Positions 9,437 through 18,823 of a DNA stretch of 64,000 nt are shown piece after piece. The stretch spans positions 62,001 to 126,000 of the forward strand of contig JAJEDJ010000018.1 of assembly GCA_022821545.1 (NCBI GenBank). Direction: 5' to 3'. The stretch's first letter is position 1. The number at the start of each line of letters is the position of its first letter. This stretch comes from Caldilineaceae bacterium. GTDB lineage: Bacteria > Chloroflexota > Anaerolineae > Caldilineales > Caldilineaceae. A model generated the notes under the pieces. That model was not told the DNA's origin, did no database searches, and saw only the letters and a list, made by a program, of their open reading frames with translations. The position numbers and the translations under genes are program-made.

Positions 9437-9535
9437 AAGACTGGCGTTGCACGACCAAGTTGAATTCCCTTGGCTAAGCTTGGCGCTGCATGACCAAGTT
9501 GAATTCCCTTGGCTAAGACTGACGTTGCACGACCA
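9437..9535. repeat. 39-bp tandem repeat duplicating the 3' end of the adjacent PBP gene
   Basis: Two complete 39-bp units (9437-9475 and 9476-9514) and a 21-bp partial third (9515-9535) lie head to tail. The third copy contains the last codons and the TAG stop of the minus-strand penicillin-binding protein gene. Each downstream copy keeps the reading frame (39 nt is 13 codons) and repeats the stop: the frame reads LVVQRQS-stop, then LVMQRQA-stop, then LVVQRQS-stop. Each full unit also contains CCAAG and CTTGG arms that could form a small hairpin. The array may have grown by slippage or unequal exchange after the gene end. Confidence 0.9.
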
Positions 9536-12404
9536 GATGGTGACAGGGCTTGTTGCTGACTTCGTCAGTACGATGGGGAACGACAATCGGAGAACCAGTC
9601 GGATTGCCGTTGGCGTCGAGGATCTGCAGGGTAAAGTTCTGTGGGGCGTCTCTGCCGTAGAGGGGAAAGTCGAAGCGGCCGGCGTCGCTTGCACCGCTCT
9701 TGGATACGGATTGGAAGGTGTTGTCCCAAGCGTCGGTCAGGCTGACCGTAACGCCGGGGAGGGGCAGGCCATTGACGTCAACGGTCAGTCCCATCACATA
9801 CTGGCCCGGGCACTTGTCATCGTGCCAGAGGCGGCCCAGGATGTATCGATGAGACCCCGGGACGTTTGAACCGCTTACTTCGGACAACTGGCCACTGGAG
9901 AAGATTTCAGGGGAAGTCAGCGCGGCGGCATTGGCGAAATCGATCCCGACTGCAAGGCCCGTATAGTCAGCCATCAGGCCCATGTCTTCACAGCGGCCAA
10001 GGTATACAGGGAAGCCTGAACCCAGGTTCCATACGAGTGCGCCTCTCCGGTCCCGCAGCAGCCTGCCTTCGTCAACCGTCCCGGCATCCGGCTCGTCCAG
10101 CGACCAGCAGTGACGGCAGCGGGTTGAGGCGTCCTGCGAGAAGCCAAACTGATCCGGCAGCGCCAGCAGGGCGCGCTCGGCCCCGGCAGGGTGGCCGCAG
10201 TAGCCGAGCAGACGCGTTTCCAGGCCCGCCTCCGTTTGCCGCTTCACGTAGACGGGCGCCGAGGAGATGTATTCAACGCTGTCGACCAGGGGGAATGCAG
10301 TCCTGTTCTCCCGGTCTTCGCCTTCTTCAGGTCGATCTTGCTCGCGGGCGGCTGCGCGGTGTTTGCCGGCGGCGTTGAGCCAGGTTGCGCTGAATATCTC
10401 GCCGCCCCCTATCCGGCAGGTCAAGCCGGGCGGACAATCTTCGAGCCGTTGCACTCCCTCGCCGACCTGAAACTCCCAGGCTGCCTCTGCAGCCGGAACC
10501 TGCAGGACGGTGAGCAGCCCTGGCTCCGCCAGGACTGTGCGCATAAACTCATTCCAGACAGGCGCCGCTGCGCCGGCGCCGGTGGCATTTTGCATTGGGC
10601 GGCCGTCGGTATTGCCCACCCAAACACCGGTCAGCAGATGCCGCGTAAAACCGACTGTCCAGGCGTCGCGATTGTTGTCGGTCGTTCCGGTCTTCGCCGC
10701 CGCGGGCCGGCCCAGGGTCAACTGACTCCCGGCGCCAAACATCGGCACGCGCGCCGGGTCGTCGCTGAGAATGTCGGTAACCAGGGCAGCGGCCTCTTCT
10801 GAAATTGCGCGCGCTCCCTCGGTTGAGCCGCCTTCCCGCAGCGTCTGGCCCTGGGCATCCGTGATCGTAAGGAAGAATTGAGGAGGCTGGTAGAGTCCGT
10901 GATTGGCTATCGTGTGGTAGGCGGAAGCCAGATCGAGCAGCTTCACCTCTCCACCTCCCAGCGTCAGACTCAACCCGTACCAGTCAGTGCCGCGATGCAG
11001 GCTTTCGACGCCCATTTTGCGAGCGCTCTCAAGCATTCGCTCGACGCCGACTGCGTCCAGCAGCTTTATGGCCGGAACGTTATAGCTGTTGGCGAGCGCG
11101 GTTCTGACGGTAACGGGACCGTGGAACTTACGATCGTAATTAACCGGGCTGTACTGCTCGATGGAACTGATTGTATAGGTGATTGGCGTGTCCCAGATTA
11201 CCGTTGCCGGGCTAATGAGATTGTCGTTGAATGCGGTGGCGTAGAGAAGCGGCTTGATCGCGCTGCCCGGCTGCCGGGGGCTGACAGCGACATTGACCTG
11301 GCCGTCGATCTCCTTGTTTTTGTAATCGACGCTTCCGACCATGGCCAGAATCTCTGCAGTTCCAGGCTTGAGAGCAATCAGCGCTCCATTGTTCATGTCA
11401 AAGCGGGGCTGAAGGGCGGCCACCTGCTGGGAAACGATCTGTTGCGCCCTTTCCTGCAGGGCAAGGTCGAGCGTCGTATAGATGTGGAGGCCGGCCCTGC
11501 GGACAAAGCCCTGCCCCAGTAACTTATCGAGTTCGAGGACCACGTAATCGACAAAATGCGGCGCCCGGGGCGAGTTGATTTCCGGTGACCCGCCCAGTTC
11601 GACCCCGGTTGCAAATGCTGCGTTCGCTTCGTCCAGCGTCAGGAATCCGTGTCTCACCATCAGCGACAGTACGGTCCTTTGACGCTCCTTTACTGCCTCC
11701 GGATCGACAAAGAGATCGAATCGCGCCGGCGATTGGGGGATTCCGGCGATTAGCGTCGCCTCAGCCAGATTCAGATCTGCAGCGGACTTGCCAAAATAGG
11801 TACGGGCGGCCGCCTGGGGCCCGTAGGCAAGGTGGCCGTAGTTCAGGAGATTCATATAGAGTTCCAGGATTTCTTCTTTGGCGTAGGTCCTCGTCAACTC
11901 TCTGGCAAGTCCGGCCTCTGCGATCTTGCGATCAAAGGTCTGATCATAGCGCTCTTCAGACCCTATAAACAGATTGCGGGCCAGTTGCATCGTGATTGTA
12001 CTGGCCCCCGATACAATCTCGCCCTGCTCAACGTTTTGGAGGACGGCTCCGGCGATGCGAACCGGGTCTATGCCCGGATTGGTGAAAAATGTTGCGTCTT
12101 CGGTTGCAATGGTTGCGTTGATCAGGTGCGGGGAGATCTGATCCAAAGAGACCCATTCGCGGCGGCCTTCTCCGATTAGCTCCGCAATTAACCGGCCATT
12201 GCGATCATGCAAGAATGTCGTCTGGAAGACGCGCGGGAGCGGGCCGGGCTGGTACAGCTGCATGTAGGCCTCAGCTACGCCGGCCAGCGAGATGGCCGGC
12301 CTCCGCCCGACGGCGCCGCGACGAGAGCCGCAAGCGGCCAGAACTATTGCGAGCAACAACAGAATCAGAAGCGTTGGGCGCCGGTCGAAGATGGGTCCAG
12401 GCAT
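9513..12404 (-). CDS. Class A penicillin-binding protein (PBP1A-like), lipobox N-terminus
   Basis: The 963-residue enzyme is bifunctional and should polymerise and cross-link peptidoglycan outside the membrane. The GT51 glycosyltransferase module shows EDATFFTNPGID and GASTITMQLARNLF. The transpeptidase module has SAIK (active-site Ser), SYN and KTGT. The N-terminus (LLLAIVLAACGS) ends in a good lipobox, so the protein may be lipid-anchored rather than held by the usual transmembrane helix. The C-terminal about 330 residues carry several Cys (YCGHP, RCRHCW) and end in a transthyretin/carboxypeptidase-regulatory-like beta domain (VNGLPLPGVTVSL). It is paralogous to the next gene. Its stop lies inside a tandem repeat. 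Confidence 0.9.
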   Translation of the reverse strand: MPGPIFDRRPTLLILLLLAIVLAACGSRRGAVGRRPAISLAGVAEAYMQLYQPGPLPRVFQTTFLHDRNGRLIAELIGEGRREWVSLDQISPHLINATIATEDATFFTNPGIDPVRIAGAVLQNVEQGEIVSGASTITMQLARNLFIGSEERYDQTFDRKIAEAGLARELTRTYAKEEILELYMNLLNYGHLAYGPQAAARTYFGKSAADLNLAEATLIAGIPQSPARFDLFVDPEAVKERQRTVLSLMVRHGFLTLDEANAAFATGVELGGSPEINSPRAPHFVDYVVLELDKLLGQGFVRRAGLHIYTTLDLALQERAQQIVSQQVAALQPRFDMNNGALIALKPGTAEILAMVGSVDYKNKEIDGQVNVAVSPRQPGSAIKPLLYATAFNDNLISPATVIWDTPITYTISSIEQYSPVNYDRKFHGPVTVRTALANSYNVPAIKLLDAVGVERMLESARKMGVESLHRGTDWYGLSLTLGGGEVKLLDLASAYHTIANHGLYQPPQFFLTITDAQGQTLREGGSTEGARAISEEAAALVTDILSDDPARVPMFGAGSQLTLGRPAAAKTGTTDNNRDAWTVGFTRHLLTGVWVGNTDGRPMQNATGAGAAAPVWNEFMRTVLAEPGLLTVLQVPAAEAAWEFQVGEGVQRLEDCPPGLTCRIGGGEIFSATWLNAAGKHRAAAREQDRPEEGEDRENRTAFPLVDSVEYISSAPVYVKRQTEAGLETRLLGYCGHPAGAERALLALPDQFGFSQDASTRCRHCWSLDEPDAGTVDEGRLLRDRRGALVWNLGSGFPVYLGRCEDMGLMADYTGLAVGIDFANAAALTSPEIFSSGQLSEVSGSNVPGSHRYILGRLWHDDKCPGQYVMGLTVDVNGLPLPGVTVSLTDAWDNTFQSVSKSGASDAGRFDFPLYGRDAPQNFTLQILDANGNPTGSPIVVPHRTDEVSNKPCHHLVVQRQS

Positions 12405-12644
12405 CAGGCTTAGCAGTCGGTATCAGTTCGGGTCGGATTCTCTACCTGCGGCGATAGCTCCACTGCCCCAAACTGGCAAAGTTATCCGTGGAGATAACGC
12501 CTTGCTAAACCTAACGAGAGGGCGACGCTCTTTGGTTCCAGGCAAACAGAGGCTCCTGGCGAAAGTTCCTCGAAGCTTTCCGCGCCGCACTTTGTCTCAG
12601 CCGGGCGGTTTCGCCGGCTGAATTCCGCCGTCCGGAATGGACAT
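12405..12644. other. Spacer between the two PBP genes
   Basis: No gene is supported. Two inverted repeats are visible: GTTATC/GATAAC near 12481-12498 and CAGCCGG/CCGGCTG near 12598-12620. The second could end transcription from the upstream PBP gene, but it has no T run. The minus strand contains TTGCCA, 17 nt, then TATCGC as a poor promoter candidate for the downstream PBP gene. Confidence 0.35.
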
Positions 12645-15600
12645 CTACTCGAATGGATTCTGATAGATTTCCAGATTCTCCGGGATGTGGAGCAGGTCGC
12701 CTGGACGCAGAATATAGTATGCCCGGATCGCGTTTGGATTCGCAGCCCGGAGCAGGCTGATGGGGATGTTGTACTTCGCGGCGATGATAACCCAGGAATC
12801 TCCACTCCGGACTTCATGAACTGTGCTCTCTTCATGCAGCCGAATGGGGATGGCGCGGGGCAGCAGCAGGCGCTCGCCGTTCAATGAACCGTTGACGTGC
12901 AGGTTGGCGCCGCGCAGAATAGTCTCGGGCAGACTGTAGGCCTGGGCCAAACCGGCCCAGCTATCGCCCGCCCGCGCCGTATAGTAACGCAAGTCGGAGC
13001 ACGAGCCCAATGATACCGGGATGCCCTCCTTCATGCTGTAAGAGAGGAGCCTGAACTTCTCAAGCTCTGTCGCGGGTACGTATACCAGGTCCTCCCTGTA
13101 TTCAGGAGGGGGAGAGTTCAGGGCGTTCTCATCCTCGTCAACCTGGATTGCAGGCATCGGAGGAAGCGGCCTTCCTACAGTGGAGTAACCAGGTGGAAAG
13201 GCCAGACCGACCCAACTTGAGAGCCGGAGCAAGGATCGAGTCTCCGGGACGCTGTTCGTTCTGCCGCCGTTCACCGCCCCGGCCGCTTCGTCGACCATGC
13301 AGTAGGAGAAGTCTACAAAGTCATTCGCCCGCGCGAAGTGCGTTGGCAATGTTTTGCCGGTGACTACAGTTCCTGCGAGGAGTCCGTTGCCGCGCGTCTT
13401 GCTAAGCCAGCTGCTGGTAAAGTACTCGCCGCCTGTGCGGCAGCGCACCGCAGGCGGGCAGTCGGGCAACTGCACAACTGAGGCCGGCACATCGAAAGCC
13501 CAGAGGTTCGGGTCGTCGGGCGCCCCAATCAGTTCGCGCATCCCCTTGTCGGCGATCACAGCTTCCATAAAGTTATGCCAGAGGGGGGCAGCGCCGGCTG
13601 CCCCGCTATTGCCCCACATGGCGGTCCCGTCACTGTTTCCCGTCCAGACGCCGGCCGCCAGGTATTTCGTGAAGCCAACCGTCCAGTTGTCCTTGAAGTT
13701 GGTTGTCGTGCCCGTCTTTGCGGCCGCGGGACGGCTCAGTTTCAGCCTGCTGTTCGCCCCAAAAGCGGGCATTCTGGCCTCGTTGTCACTCAGTATGTCG
13801 GTGATTTGGAAGGCCACGCCCTCGGAAATGATGCGTTTCCGACCTACCGGCGGCGGCGAGCGGTAACGGCCCAGGTCATCAACCATGAACAAGGCAAACT
13901 GCGGCTGAGAGTAGAGGCCGTCATTGGCGAAGGTGCGGAAAGCATTGGTCAACTCCAACAGTGAAACTTCGCCTGCGCCGAGAGACAGGCTCAGACCGTA
14001 ACTGTTCGGTTCGCGCGTAAGACTTGTGATGCCGAATTCCTTCGCTTTGGACACCAGGCGTTCGTTGCCCAGAGAAGCCAGCAGCTTTACGGCAGGGACA
14101 TTGTAACTGTTGGCAAGCGCGGTACGCACCGTGACCGGCCCGTGAAAGGTCCGGTCGTAGTTCCGGGGACTGTAGAAGTGCCCCATGCCCACGGAGTAGG
14201 CGGTCTGCGTGTCCCAAATGACGGTCGCCGGTGAGATCAGGTCTTCGGACAGCGCCGCCGCATACAGAATGGGTTTGAAGGAACTTCCCGGCTGCCGAAG
14301 GCTGACGGAGAGGTTTACTTGCCCGGCATCCTCCTCATTGAAATCGATCCCTCCGACCATGGCCAGGATTTCGCCGGTCTGAGGCTGAATCGCCACGAGG
14401 GCGCCGTTTGACATTTGGTAGGCTTCACCAACTTTATCGATCCAGGCTTTCAACTCCTGCTCGGCCAGCACCTGCATCGGCATATCGAGCGACGTGATGA
14501 TATGCATGCCGGAACGACGCATTTTCCAGCGGCCATTTTCGATGCCCAACGCTTCAGCCATTCGCCTCTCCAGCGCTTTTTCGACATAGAGGACGAAATG
14601 GGGCGCCAAGTAGTCCTTCTCTTCGGAACTGCCTACCAGGAAGATCTCCTGATCGAATATGGCGTCGGCCATCTCTTGCGTCAGAAAGTCGTGGCGCACG
14701 AGCAGGTCCAAGACGATGCGCTGCCGCTGTTTGGCCGCATCGAAATTGCGGAACAGATCGAAGGATGCCGGCTGCTGGGGGACTCCGGCCAGGATCGTGG
14801 CCTCGGCCCAATTGAGATCGATTGCGCTCTTGCCAAAGTAGACCTGCGCGGCCGCTTCAGGCCCGTAGGCGAGATGCCCGTAGTTGACCAGGTTGAGATA
14901 GATCTCCAGCAGCTCTTCCTTATTGAAGAGGATCGTCAGGTCGTGTGCGAGGCCAATCTCATGGAGTTTTCGTTCGATTGTCTGTTCGAATCTCTCCTCG
15001 GGCGCCAGGAAGAGGTTGCGCGCCAGCTGCATGGTGATGGTGCTCGCGCCTGAAGCGATGGACTGGGTCTGTACGTTTTGAATTGCGGCGCCGACTATGC
15101 GGCGACTGTCCACGCCGCGATTGGTAAAGAATGAAGCATCTTCGGTTGCGACGGTTGCAGAGATCAGCGCGGGAGATATCTGATCGAGAGTGACCCAGGT
15201 ACGCCGCCCTTCCTCAAAGAACTCCGCTAGAAGAACGCCGTTTCGGTCATAGACGCGGGTCGTTTCAAAGAGCTTAGGCAGACTGCCGTGGGGCTGGTAT
15301 TGCTGCAGGTAGTGTTCCACAACTGTCTTGATCGACCCTTCAGGGCGCGGGCCCAATCTACCTGGCGCAAGTTCGTCGAGAGCGGGAGCCTCAAGTTGGT
15401 CGAATCCAAAGGGAAGGTTTTCCAGTCCCAACTCGGCTTCCTCAGAGTCTTCGCCGGAGCAGCCCAACGCGAGCAGGACGGCCATCAACAGAACCAGCGC
15501 GATCGCGGCAGGCCTTGCGCCTGCACGCCGCAACGTGCTGGACAAGCAGTCCAGTTTGAAGAACAGAACATTTCCCACGGACTTTGTTAAACGACTCTTT

Positions 15601-15683
15601 CCCAGGCGAATTGGGCTAATCCTTTCATCCCCTGATTCTCTCTGCGGATTAGAGGGAGACCACGGCCCGTTTCTTCCCTTCAT
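12645..15683 (-). CDS. Class A penicillin-binding protein with two C-terminal LysM modules
   Basis: The 1012-residue paralogue of the neighbouring PBP has a GT51 module (EDASFFTNRGVD, GASTITMQLARNLF) and a transpeptidase module (SSFK, SYN, KTGTT). Two LysM repeats lie at the C-terminus (YYTARAGDSWAGLAQAY and HEVRSGDSWVIIAAKYN), which would bind the glycan strands it makes. The start ATG at 15683 has GGAGGG upstream, so the polar, basic 60-residue N-terminus before the hydrophobic segment seems real. That segment ends in LALGC, a weaker lipobox than in the sister protein. It could instead act as an uncleaved membrane anchor. The two PBP genes are separated by 240 nt. Confidence 0.9.
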   Translation of the reverse strand: MKGRNGPWSPSNPQRESGDERISPIRLGKSRLTKSVGNVLFFKLDCLSSTLRRAGARPAAIALVLLMAVLLALGCSGEDSEEAELGLENLPFGFDQLEAPALDELAPGRLGPRPEGSIKTVVEHYLQQYQPHGSLPKLFETTRVYDRNGVLLAEFFEEGRRTWVTLDQISPALISATVATEDASFFTNRGVDSRRIVGAAIQNVQTQSIASGASTITMQLARNLFLAPEERFEQTIERKLHEIGLAHDLTILFNKEELLEIYLNLVNYGHLAYGPEAAAQVYFGKSAIDLNWAEATILAGVPQQPASFDLFRNFDAAKQRQRIVLDLLVRHDFLTQEMADAIFDQEIFLVGSSEEKDYLAPHFVLYVEKALERRMAEALGIENGRWKMRRSGMHIITSLDMPMQVLAEQELKAWIDKVGEAYQMSNGALVAIQPQTGEILAMVGGIDFNEEDAGQVNLSVSLRQPGSSFKPILYAAALSEDLISPATVIWDTQTAYSVGMGHFYSPRNYDRTFHGPVTVRTALANSYNVPAVKLLASLGNERLVSKAKEFGITSLTREPNSYGLSLSLGAGEVSLLELTNAFRTFANDGLYSQPQFALFMVDDLGRYRSPPPVGRKRIISEGVAFQITDILSDNEARMPAFGANSRLKLSRPAAAKTGTTTNFKDNWTVGFTKYLAAGVWTGNSDGTAMWGNSGAAGAAPLWHNFMEAVIADKGMRELIGAPDDPNLWAFDVPASVVQLPDCPPAVRCRTGGEYFTSSWLSKTRGNGLLAGTVVTGKTLPTHFARANDFVDFSYCMVDEAAGAVNGGRTNSVPETRSLLRLSSWVGLAFPPGYSTVGRPLPPMPAIQVDEDENALNSPPPEYREDLVYVPATELEKFRLLSYSMKEGIPVSLGSCSDLRYYTARAGDSWAGLAQAYSLPETILRGANLHVNGSLNGERLLLPRAIPIRLHEESTVHEVRSGDSWVIIAAKYNIPISLLRAANPNAIRAYYILRPGDLLHIPENLEIYQNPFE

Positions 15684-15934
15684 GATCGAACTGCCCTCCG
15701 TGACAATACGTCGTCGATCAGGCCTCGACTTGGCTTTTCAGGTGTGAAATCTCTGCACTTTTTTGGGGGACGGGTATCTTCCCGTTCAAAGCAAACCTAA
15801 CGATTACGGGGTATCAACTTAAATTGTATCACACATACGAATACGACAAGCGCGAAGATCGGAAGTTGCGCGAAGTACAGCAGACCGGCAGCAACAATTA
15901 GATTGCACCGGAATTGAAACGGAGTCAAACAAGA

Positions 15935-15956
15935 AAACCGCTCGAATGAGCGGTTT
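15935..15956 (-). terminator. Rho-independent terminator after tRNA-Cys
   Basis: AAACCGCTC (15935-15943) and GAGCGGTTT (15948-15956) form a perfect 9-bp stem with a GAAT loop. On the minus strand the stem runs into TCTTGTTTG. It starts 2 nt after the tRNA discriminator base, a typical arrangement for a single-tRNA transcript. Confidence 0.8.
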
Positions 15957-15957
15957 G

Positions 15958-16028
<71 letters not shown>

Positions 16029-16058
16029 GCACAACCTGCAGGAATCAACTCGCAGAAG

Positions 16059-16087
16059 ATCGTATCAGGACTGTGTTGCATTGTCAA
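16059..16087 (-). promoter_or_regulatory. Sigma-70-type promoter of tRNA-Cys
   Basis: On the minus strand TTGACA (16082-16087) and TACGAT (16059-16064) are separated by 17 nt. The -35 box is perfect and the -10 box matches 4 of 6. Transcription would begin near 16052, about 24 nt before the mature tRNA. Confidence 0.8.
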
Positions 16088-16157
16088 ATCAGGCCGTTCA
16101 GCGTTATCATCTGTCTGTTTCCTGCGAACCGTTTCGAGCGCCTGGACAGAACCGACT

Positions 16158-16541
16158 ATGACTCTGAACGACGAGATGGTCGTTTGCGAACGCTGCGGCG
16201 TCACCTTTCTCTGGACCGTAGAGGACAGACGGAAAGAGCCTCGCGGCCGGAAGCCTCCCCCCATTTGCCCGGGTTGCGCGTTTCTCTTGCCCGCCGCCAA
16301 ACGAGAACGCGGCTTGGTAAAGTGGTACAGCCCCGGCAAAAGGTATGGCTTCATTTCACGCTTCAACGGCCCCGACCTTTTTGCCCATCGTTCCCGTTTC
16401 GACGGCGTTGGCCGTCTGAGGACGGGGGACCTGGTTGAATTTGTCGTCGAGGAAACTGAGAAGGGCGCTGCCGCGGTAGAGGTGCGATTGCTTTCCAGGC
16501 TGTCAAAGGATGGATCGCGAGAGCAGTTCCCGGAAGGGTAG
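16158..16541 (+). CDS. Zinc-ribbon plus cold-shock domain protein
   Basis: This 127-residue protein joins an N-terminal zinc ribbon (Cys10, Cys13, Cys37, Cys40) to a C-terminal cold-shock-like OB fold starting near residue 47 (GLVKWYSPGKRYGFI). The RNP1-like KRYGFI and RNP2-like DLFAHRS motifs are visible. It probably binds single-stranded RNA or DNA as a nucleic-acid chaperone. The start ATG at 16158 begins just before the conserved zinc ribbon. Longer upstream starts run through the tRNA region and are unlikely. It is convergent with the glycosyltransferase gene, with 13 nt between the stops. Confidence 0.8.
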   Translation: MTLNDEMVVCERCGVTFLWTVEDRRKEPRGRKPPPICPGCAFLLPAAKRERGLVKWYSPGKRYGFISRFNGPDLFAHRSRFDGVGRLRTGDLVEFVVEETEKGAAAVEVRLLSRLSKDGSREQFPEG

Positions 16542-16554
16542 GCGTCCGCGATTT

Positions 16555-17694
16555 CTAATGCTGAGCCGCGGCAGGCGCGTCCGACAGCTCGGCGAACTGT
16601 TTGTCGTAAGCCCCGGCTACGACCGGCCAGCTAAAGTTTTCAAGCACGGCGCGCCGCAGTGAAGGCGGCGCCGGCCGCGGCATTCGCAGGCGCATGCTCG
16701 CCTTCTCGTATAGCTCGGCATCGTCGGCGTACAAGCAGGCCGCGTGCAGGCCGGCGGGGACCAGTTCAGGGTAACTCAGGCGGTCGGGCAGGAGAGGAAA
16801 GGCCCCCGCCTGCACGGCTTCCAGCATACTGATACCGAAAAATTCGTGCGCTGCCGTACTGACGACAAGAGCACTCCTTTCCAGAAGCGCCTGGTAGTCC
16901 TTCCTGGACGGCAGAAAGCCCCAGTGTTCGATTCGATGCGCCAGGCGCCGTTGGGCTTCCTCAAACTCAACAGGAATCTTCCTGAAGTTCTCCCCCGCTA
17001 CCGCCAGTCTGAATTCGTGTCCGGCGTCCTCCAGTTTGTACAGCAGGTCAAAGAAGCGATCCGGCCGCTTATCGTACTCCCAGCGCTGATTCCACAGAAT
17101 TAAAGGCGCCGCGCGGTCGGTGCGAACTCGGTTCCCGTCCTGAATGTCAATTCCGACCGGCATTACCCTTGACCGCGCCTCTACCCGCTCGATCTGCTCC
17201 AGGTGAATGTAGTCAGGAAAGTGCTTGAGCAGATTGGGAAGTTCGCTGAACCAGCTCTGACGATGGAACTCGGAATTGAATACGATCAGGTCGGCGCAGA
17301 GCTGGCTGAGCCAGTTTATCATTGCGTAGGTCAGGTCAGGCTTCTCGCCGGGGCGCCAAGGGTAGGTCAACTGATTCTCGTGCATATAGAGAACCGTCCT
17401 GGCCCGCGCCGGCAGGCGACCTCTCATCAGAGCAAGCCAGGCGGAGAGGTTCGTCATGTCGGTGGCCAAGACCAGGTCGGGCGGTGGATGGCTGTTTACC
17501 GCCTTGGTCTGCTGTGCCAGCTCTATGGCGCCGCCCTGCATCCTCCACTTCCAGAATCTGCCGGCCAGTGTAAAGAGGTACACGGAGTGCCGGCTGTTGG
17601 CCTGGTAGCCGTCGGCCCACGCCTTGTGGCTTCCAGTGTGGTAAGGGGAGAGAAGCCAGATGGTCAGAGGTTGCAATGAAGTTGAATTCGTCAT
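16555..17694 (-). CDS. DUF3524/GTDC1-like glycosyltransferase, probable queuosine-tRNA mannosyltransferase family
   Basis: The 379-residue protein resembles GTDC1, the vertebrate enzyme that mannosylates queuosine in tRNA-Asp, and its bacterial relatives. Visible family features are the N-terminal [14 protein letters not shown], then [22 protein letters not shown] and a C-terminal glycosyltransferase half with [14 protein letters not shown]. The fold should be GT-B with a sugar nucleotide donor. The ATG at 17694 is chosen because it directly precedes the conserved domain; an in-frame ATG at 17793 would add an unlikely leader. The substrate in bacteria is not certain, so the tRNA role is inferred from the family name. 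Confidence 0.8.
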   Translation of the reverse strand: MTNSTSLQPLTIWLLSPYHTGSHKAWADGYQANSRHSVYLFTLAGRFWKWRMQGGAIELAQQTKAVNSHPPPDLVLATDMTNLSAWLALMRGRLPARARTVLYMHENQLTYPWRPGEKPDLTYAMINWLSQLCADLIVFNSEFHRQSWFSELPNLLKHFPDYIHLEQIERVEARSRVMPVGIDIQDGNRVRTDRAAPLILWNQRWEYDKRPDRFFDLLYKLEDAGHEFRLAVAGENFRKIPVEFEEAQRRLAHRIEHWGFLPSRKDYQALLERSALVVSTAAHEFFGISMLEAVQAGAFPLLPDRLSYPELVPAGLHAACLYADDAELYEKASMRLRMPRPAPPSLRRAVLENFSWPVVAGAYDKQFAELSDAPAAAQH

Positions 17695-18043
17695 TGATTC
17701 GCGGTCTGCCTGAGCAGCGGAGCAAAGCGAAAGCAAGCGCCGGGAGCCGACCTGCAATCTAACGGAGTCAACATAGCATAGGACGCCTTCCAACGGTATC
17801 GCATCAGGCGGTTTCTTTCAACTTCCTCCGGTAGTATGTAGGCTACAGGTAAACGGCCTGGCTTGATCGATATCGCGGAGACGGACGGCCTCATGTGAAT
17901 GAAATATCACTTTGCGGGAAAATATGCCTATGCTATAATCCGAATCGCGCCAGCCTGGAGATTCGGCCAGAGAAGGCCGCCTTCGGTAAAACTGTAGGAG
18001 ATTCCGCGGACCGGATTCAGCACAACGTGTACAGGAGCAAGGA
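17695..18043. other. Divergent intergenic region
   Basis: This 349-nt stretch separates the leftward glycosyltransferase gene from the rightward nuclease gene. No coding sequence is supported. It contains the extended -10 promoter at 17931-17939 for the rightward gene. No clear leftward promoter was recognised. Confidence 0.5.
17931..17939 (+). promoter_or_regulatory. Extended -10 promoter of the bifunctional nuclease gene
   Basis: TGCTATAAT is a perfect extended -10 element with a consensus TATAAT box at 17934-17939. The -35 region is poor (TTGCGG at 17912-17917), as is usual for extended -10 promoters. Transcription would start near 17946, leaving a leader of about 98 nt before 18044. Confidence 0.65.
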
Positions 18044-18562
18044 ATGATTGAGGTGGTGATCGATAGTGTGCGCGTAAGTCTGATGTCCCAGCACAGGATC
18101 GTTGTGCTGCGCGAAGAGAGCGGGGAAAGGTATCTCCCGATTTGGATTGGCCCCTTTGAAGCTGACGCAATCACAATCCAGCTGCAAGGCATCGAAGTCG
18201 TAAGGCCAATGACTCACGACTTGCTGCGCCAGATTACGGAATCGTTGGACGGCGAGATTACACATGTGGTTATAAGCGACTTGCAGAACGAGACCTTTTT
18301 CGCCGAGATCGTGCTTGAATCCAACGGCGAATCGCTGGAGATCGACAGTCGACCCAGTGACGCTGTTGCGCTGGCGGTCCGCGCTGATGTACCGATTTAC
18401 GTTGCCGAAGATGTGATGGAACGGGCCGGTATGCAGCCGGAAGAGGAGTTGGGTGTACTGGGTCACGACACTGAAGGCGTCGAGGAGGAAGTTGGCGAAA
18501 CCGGCGACGAGGACCTGGATGTCTTCCGCGACTTTATTGAAGGCCTCGACATCGACAATTAA
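18044..18562 (+). CDS. Bifunctional nuclease family protein (DUF151)
   Basis: The 172-residue protein matches the BFN/DUF151 family, for which DNase and RNase activity has been reported in plants. Family features are [17 protein letters not shown] near the N-terminus, RPMTHDLL, and the [12 protein letters not shown] segment (here [17 protein letters not shown]). The C-terminal 40 residues are highly acidic ([13 protein letters not shown]). AGGAGCAAGG lies before the ATG. Its bacterial role is unclear. Confidence 0.85.
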   Translation: MIEVVIDSVRVSLMSQHRIVVLREESGERYLPIWIGPFEADAITIQLQGIEVVRPMTHDLLRQITESLDGEITHVVISDLQNETFFAEIVLESNGESLEIDSRPSDAVALAVRADVPIYVAEDVMERAGMQPEEELGVLGHDTEGVEEEVGETGDEDLDVFRDFIEGLDIDN

Positions 18563-18674
18563 GGGGGTTTGGTAAGGGGCTTCGTCGGCCGCGATCGGTT
18601 TGAGACGGCGGACGGAAACGGGGGCTGCGCAATCGCATCAGAGACGAGCTCAGACGGCGGCGGGGTCGCATCCA

Positions 18675-18694
18675 GGCGGTTCTCGCCGTTTTTT
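18675..18694 (+). terminator. Possible terminator after the nuclease gene
   Basis: A short GC stem (GGCG 18675-18678, CGCC 18684-18687) is followed by six T residues at 18689-18694. The stem is only 4-5 bp, so efficiency may be low. It lies between the nuclease gene and dnaB. Confidence 0.45.
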
Positions 18695-18823
18695 GCACTC
18701 TGGCAGTTGCCTGTCTGCGGAGACATTCCATGTTGATTGCGCGGCACAGCGGGCAAGAGTGACTGTGTGCGAATAACACATGTTCGTTTTGAAACCCAGG
18801 GTATCCACGACTTAATTGCATAG

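Noticed and set aside
12481..12498. Inverted repeat GTTATC/GATAAC as an operator
   Set aside because: The stem is only 6 bp and no regulator or repeat copy supports it.
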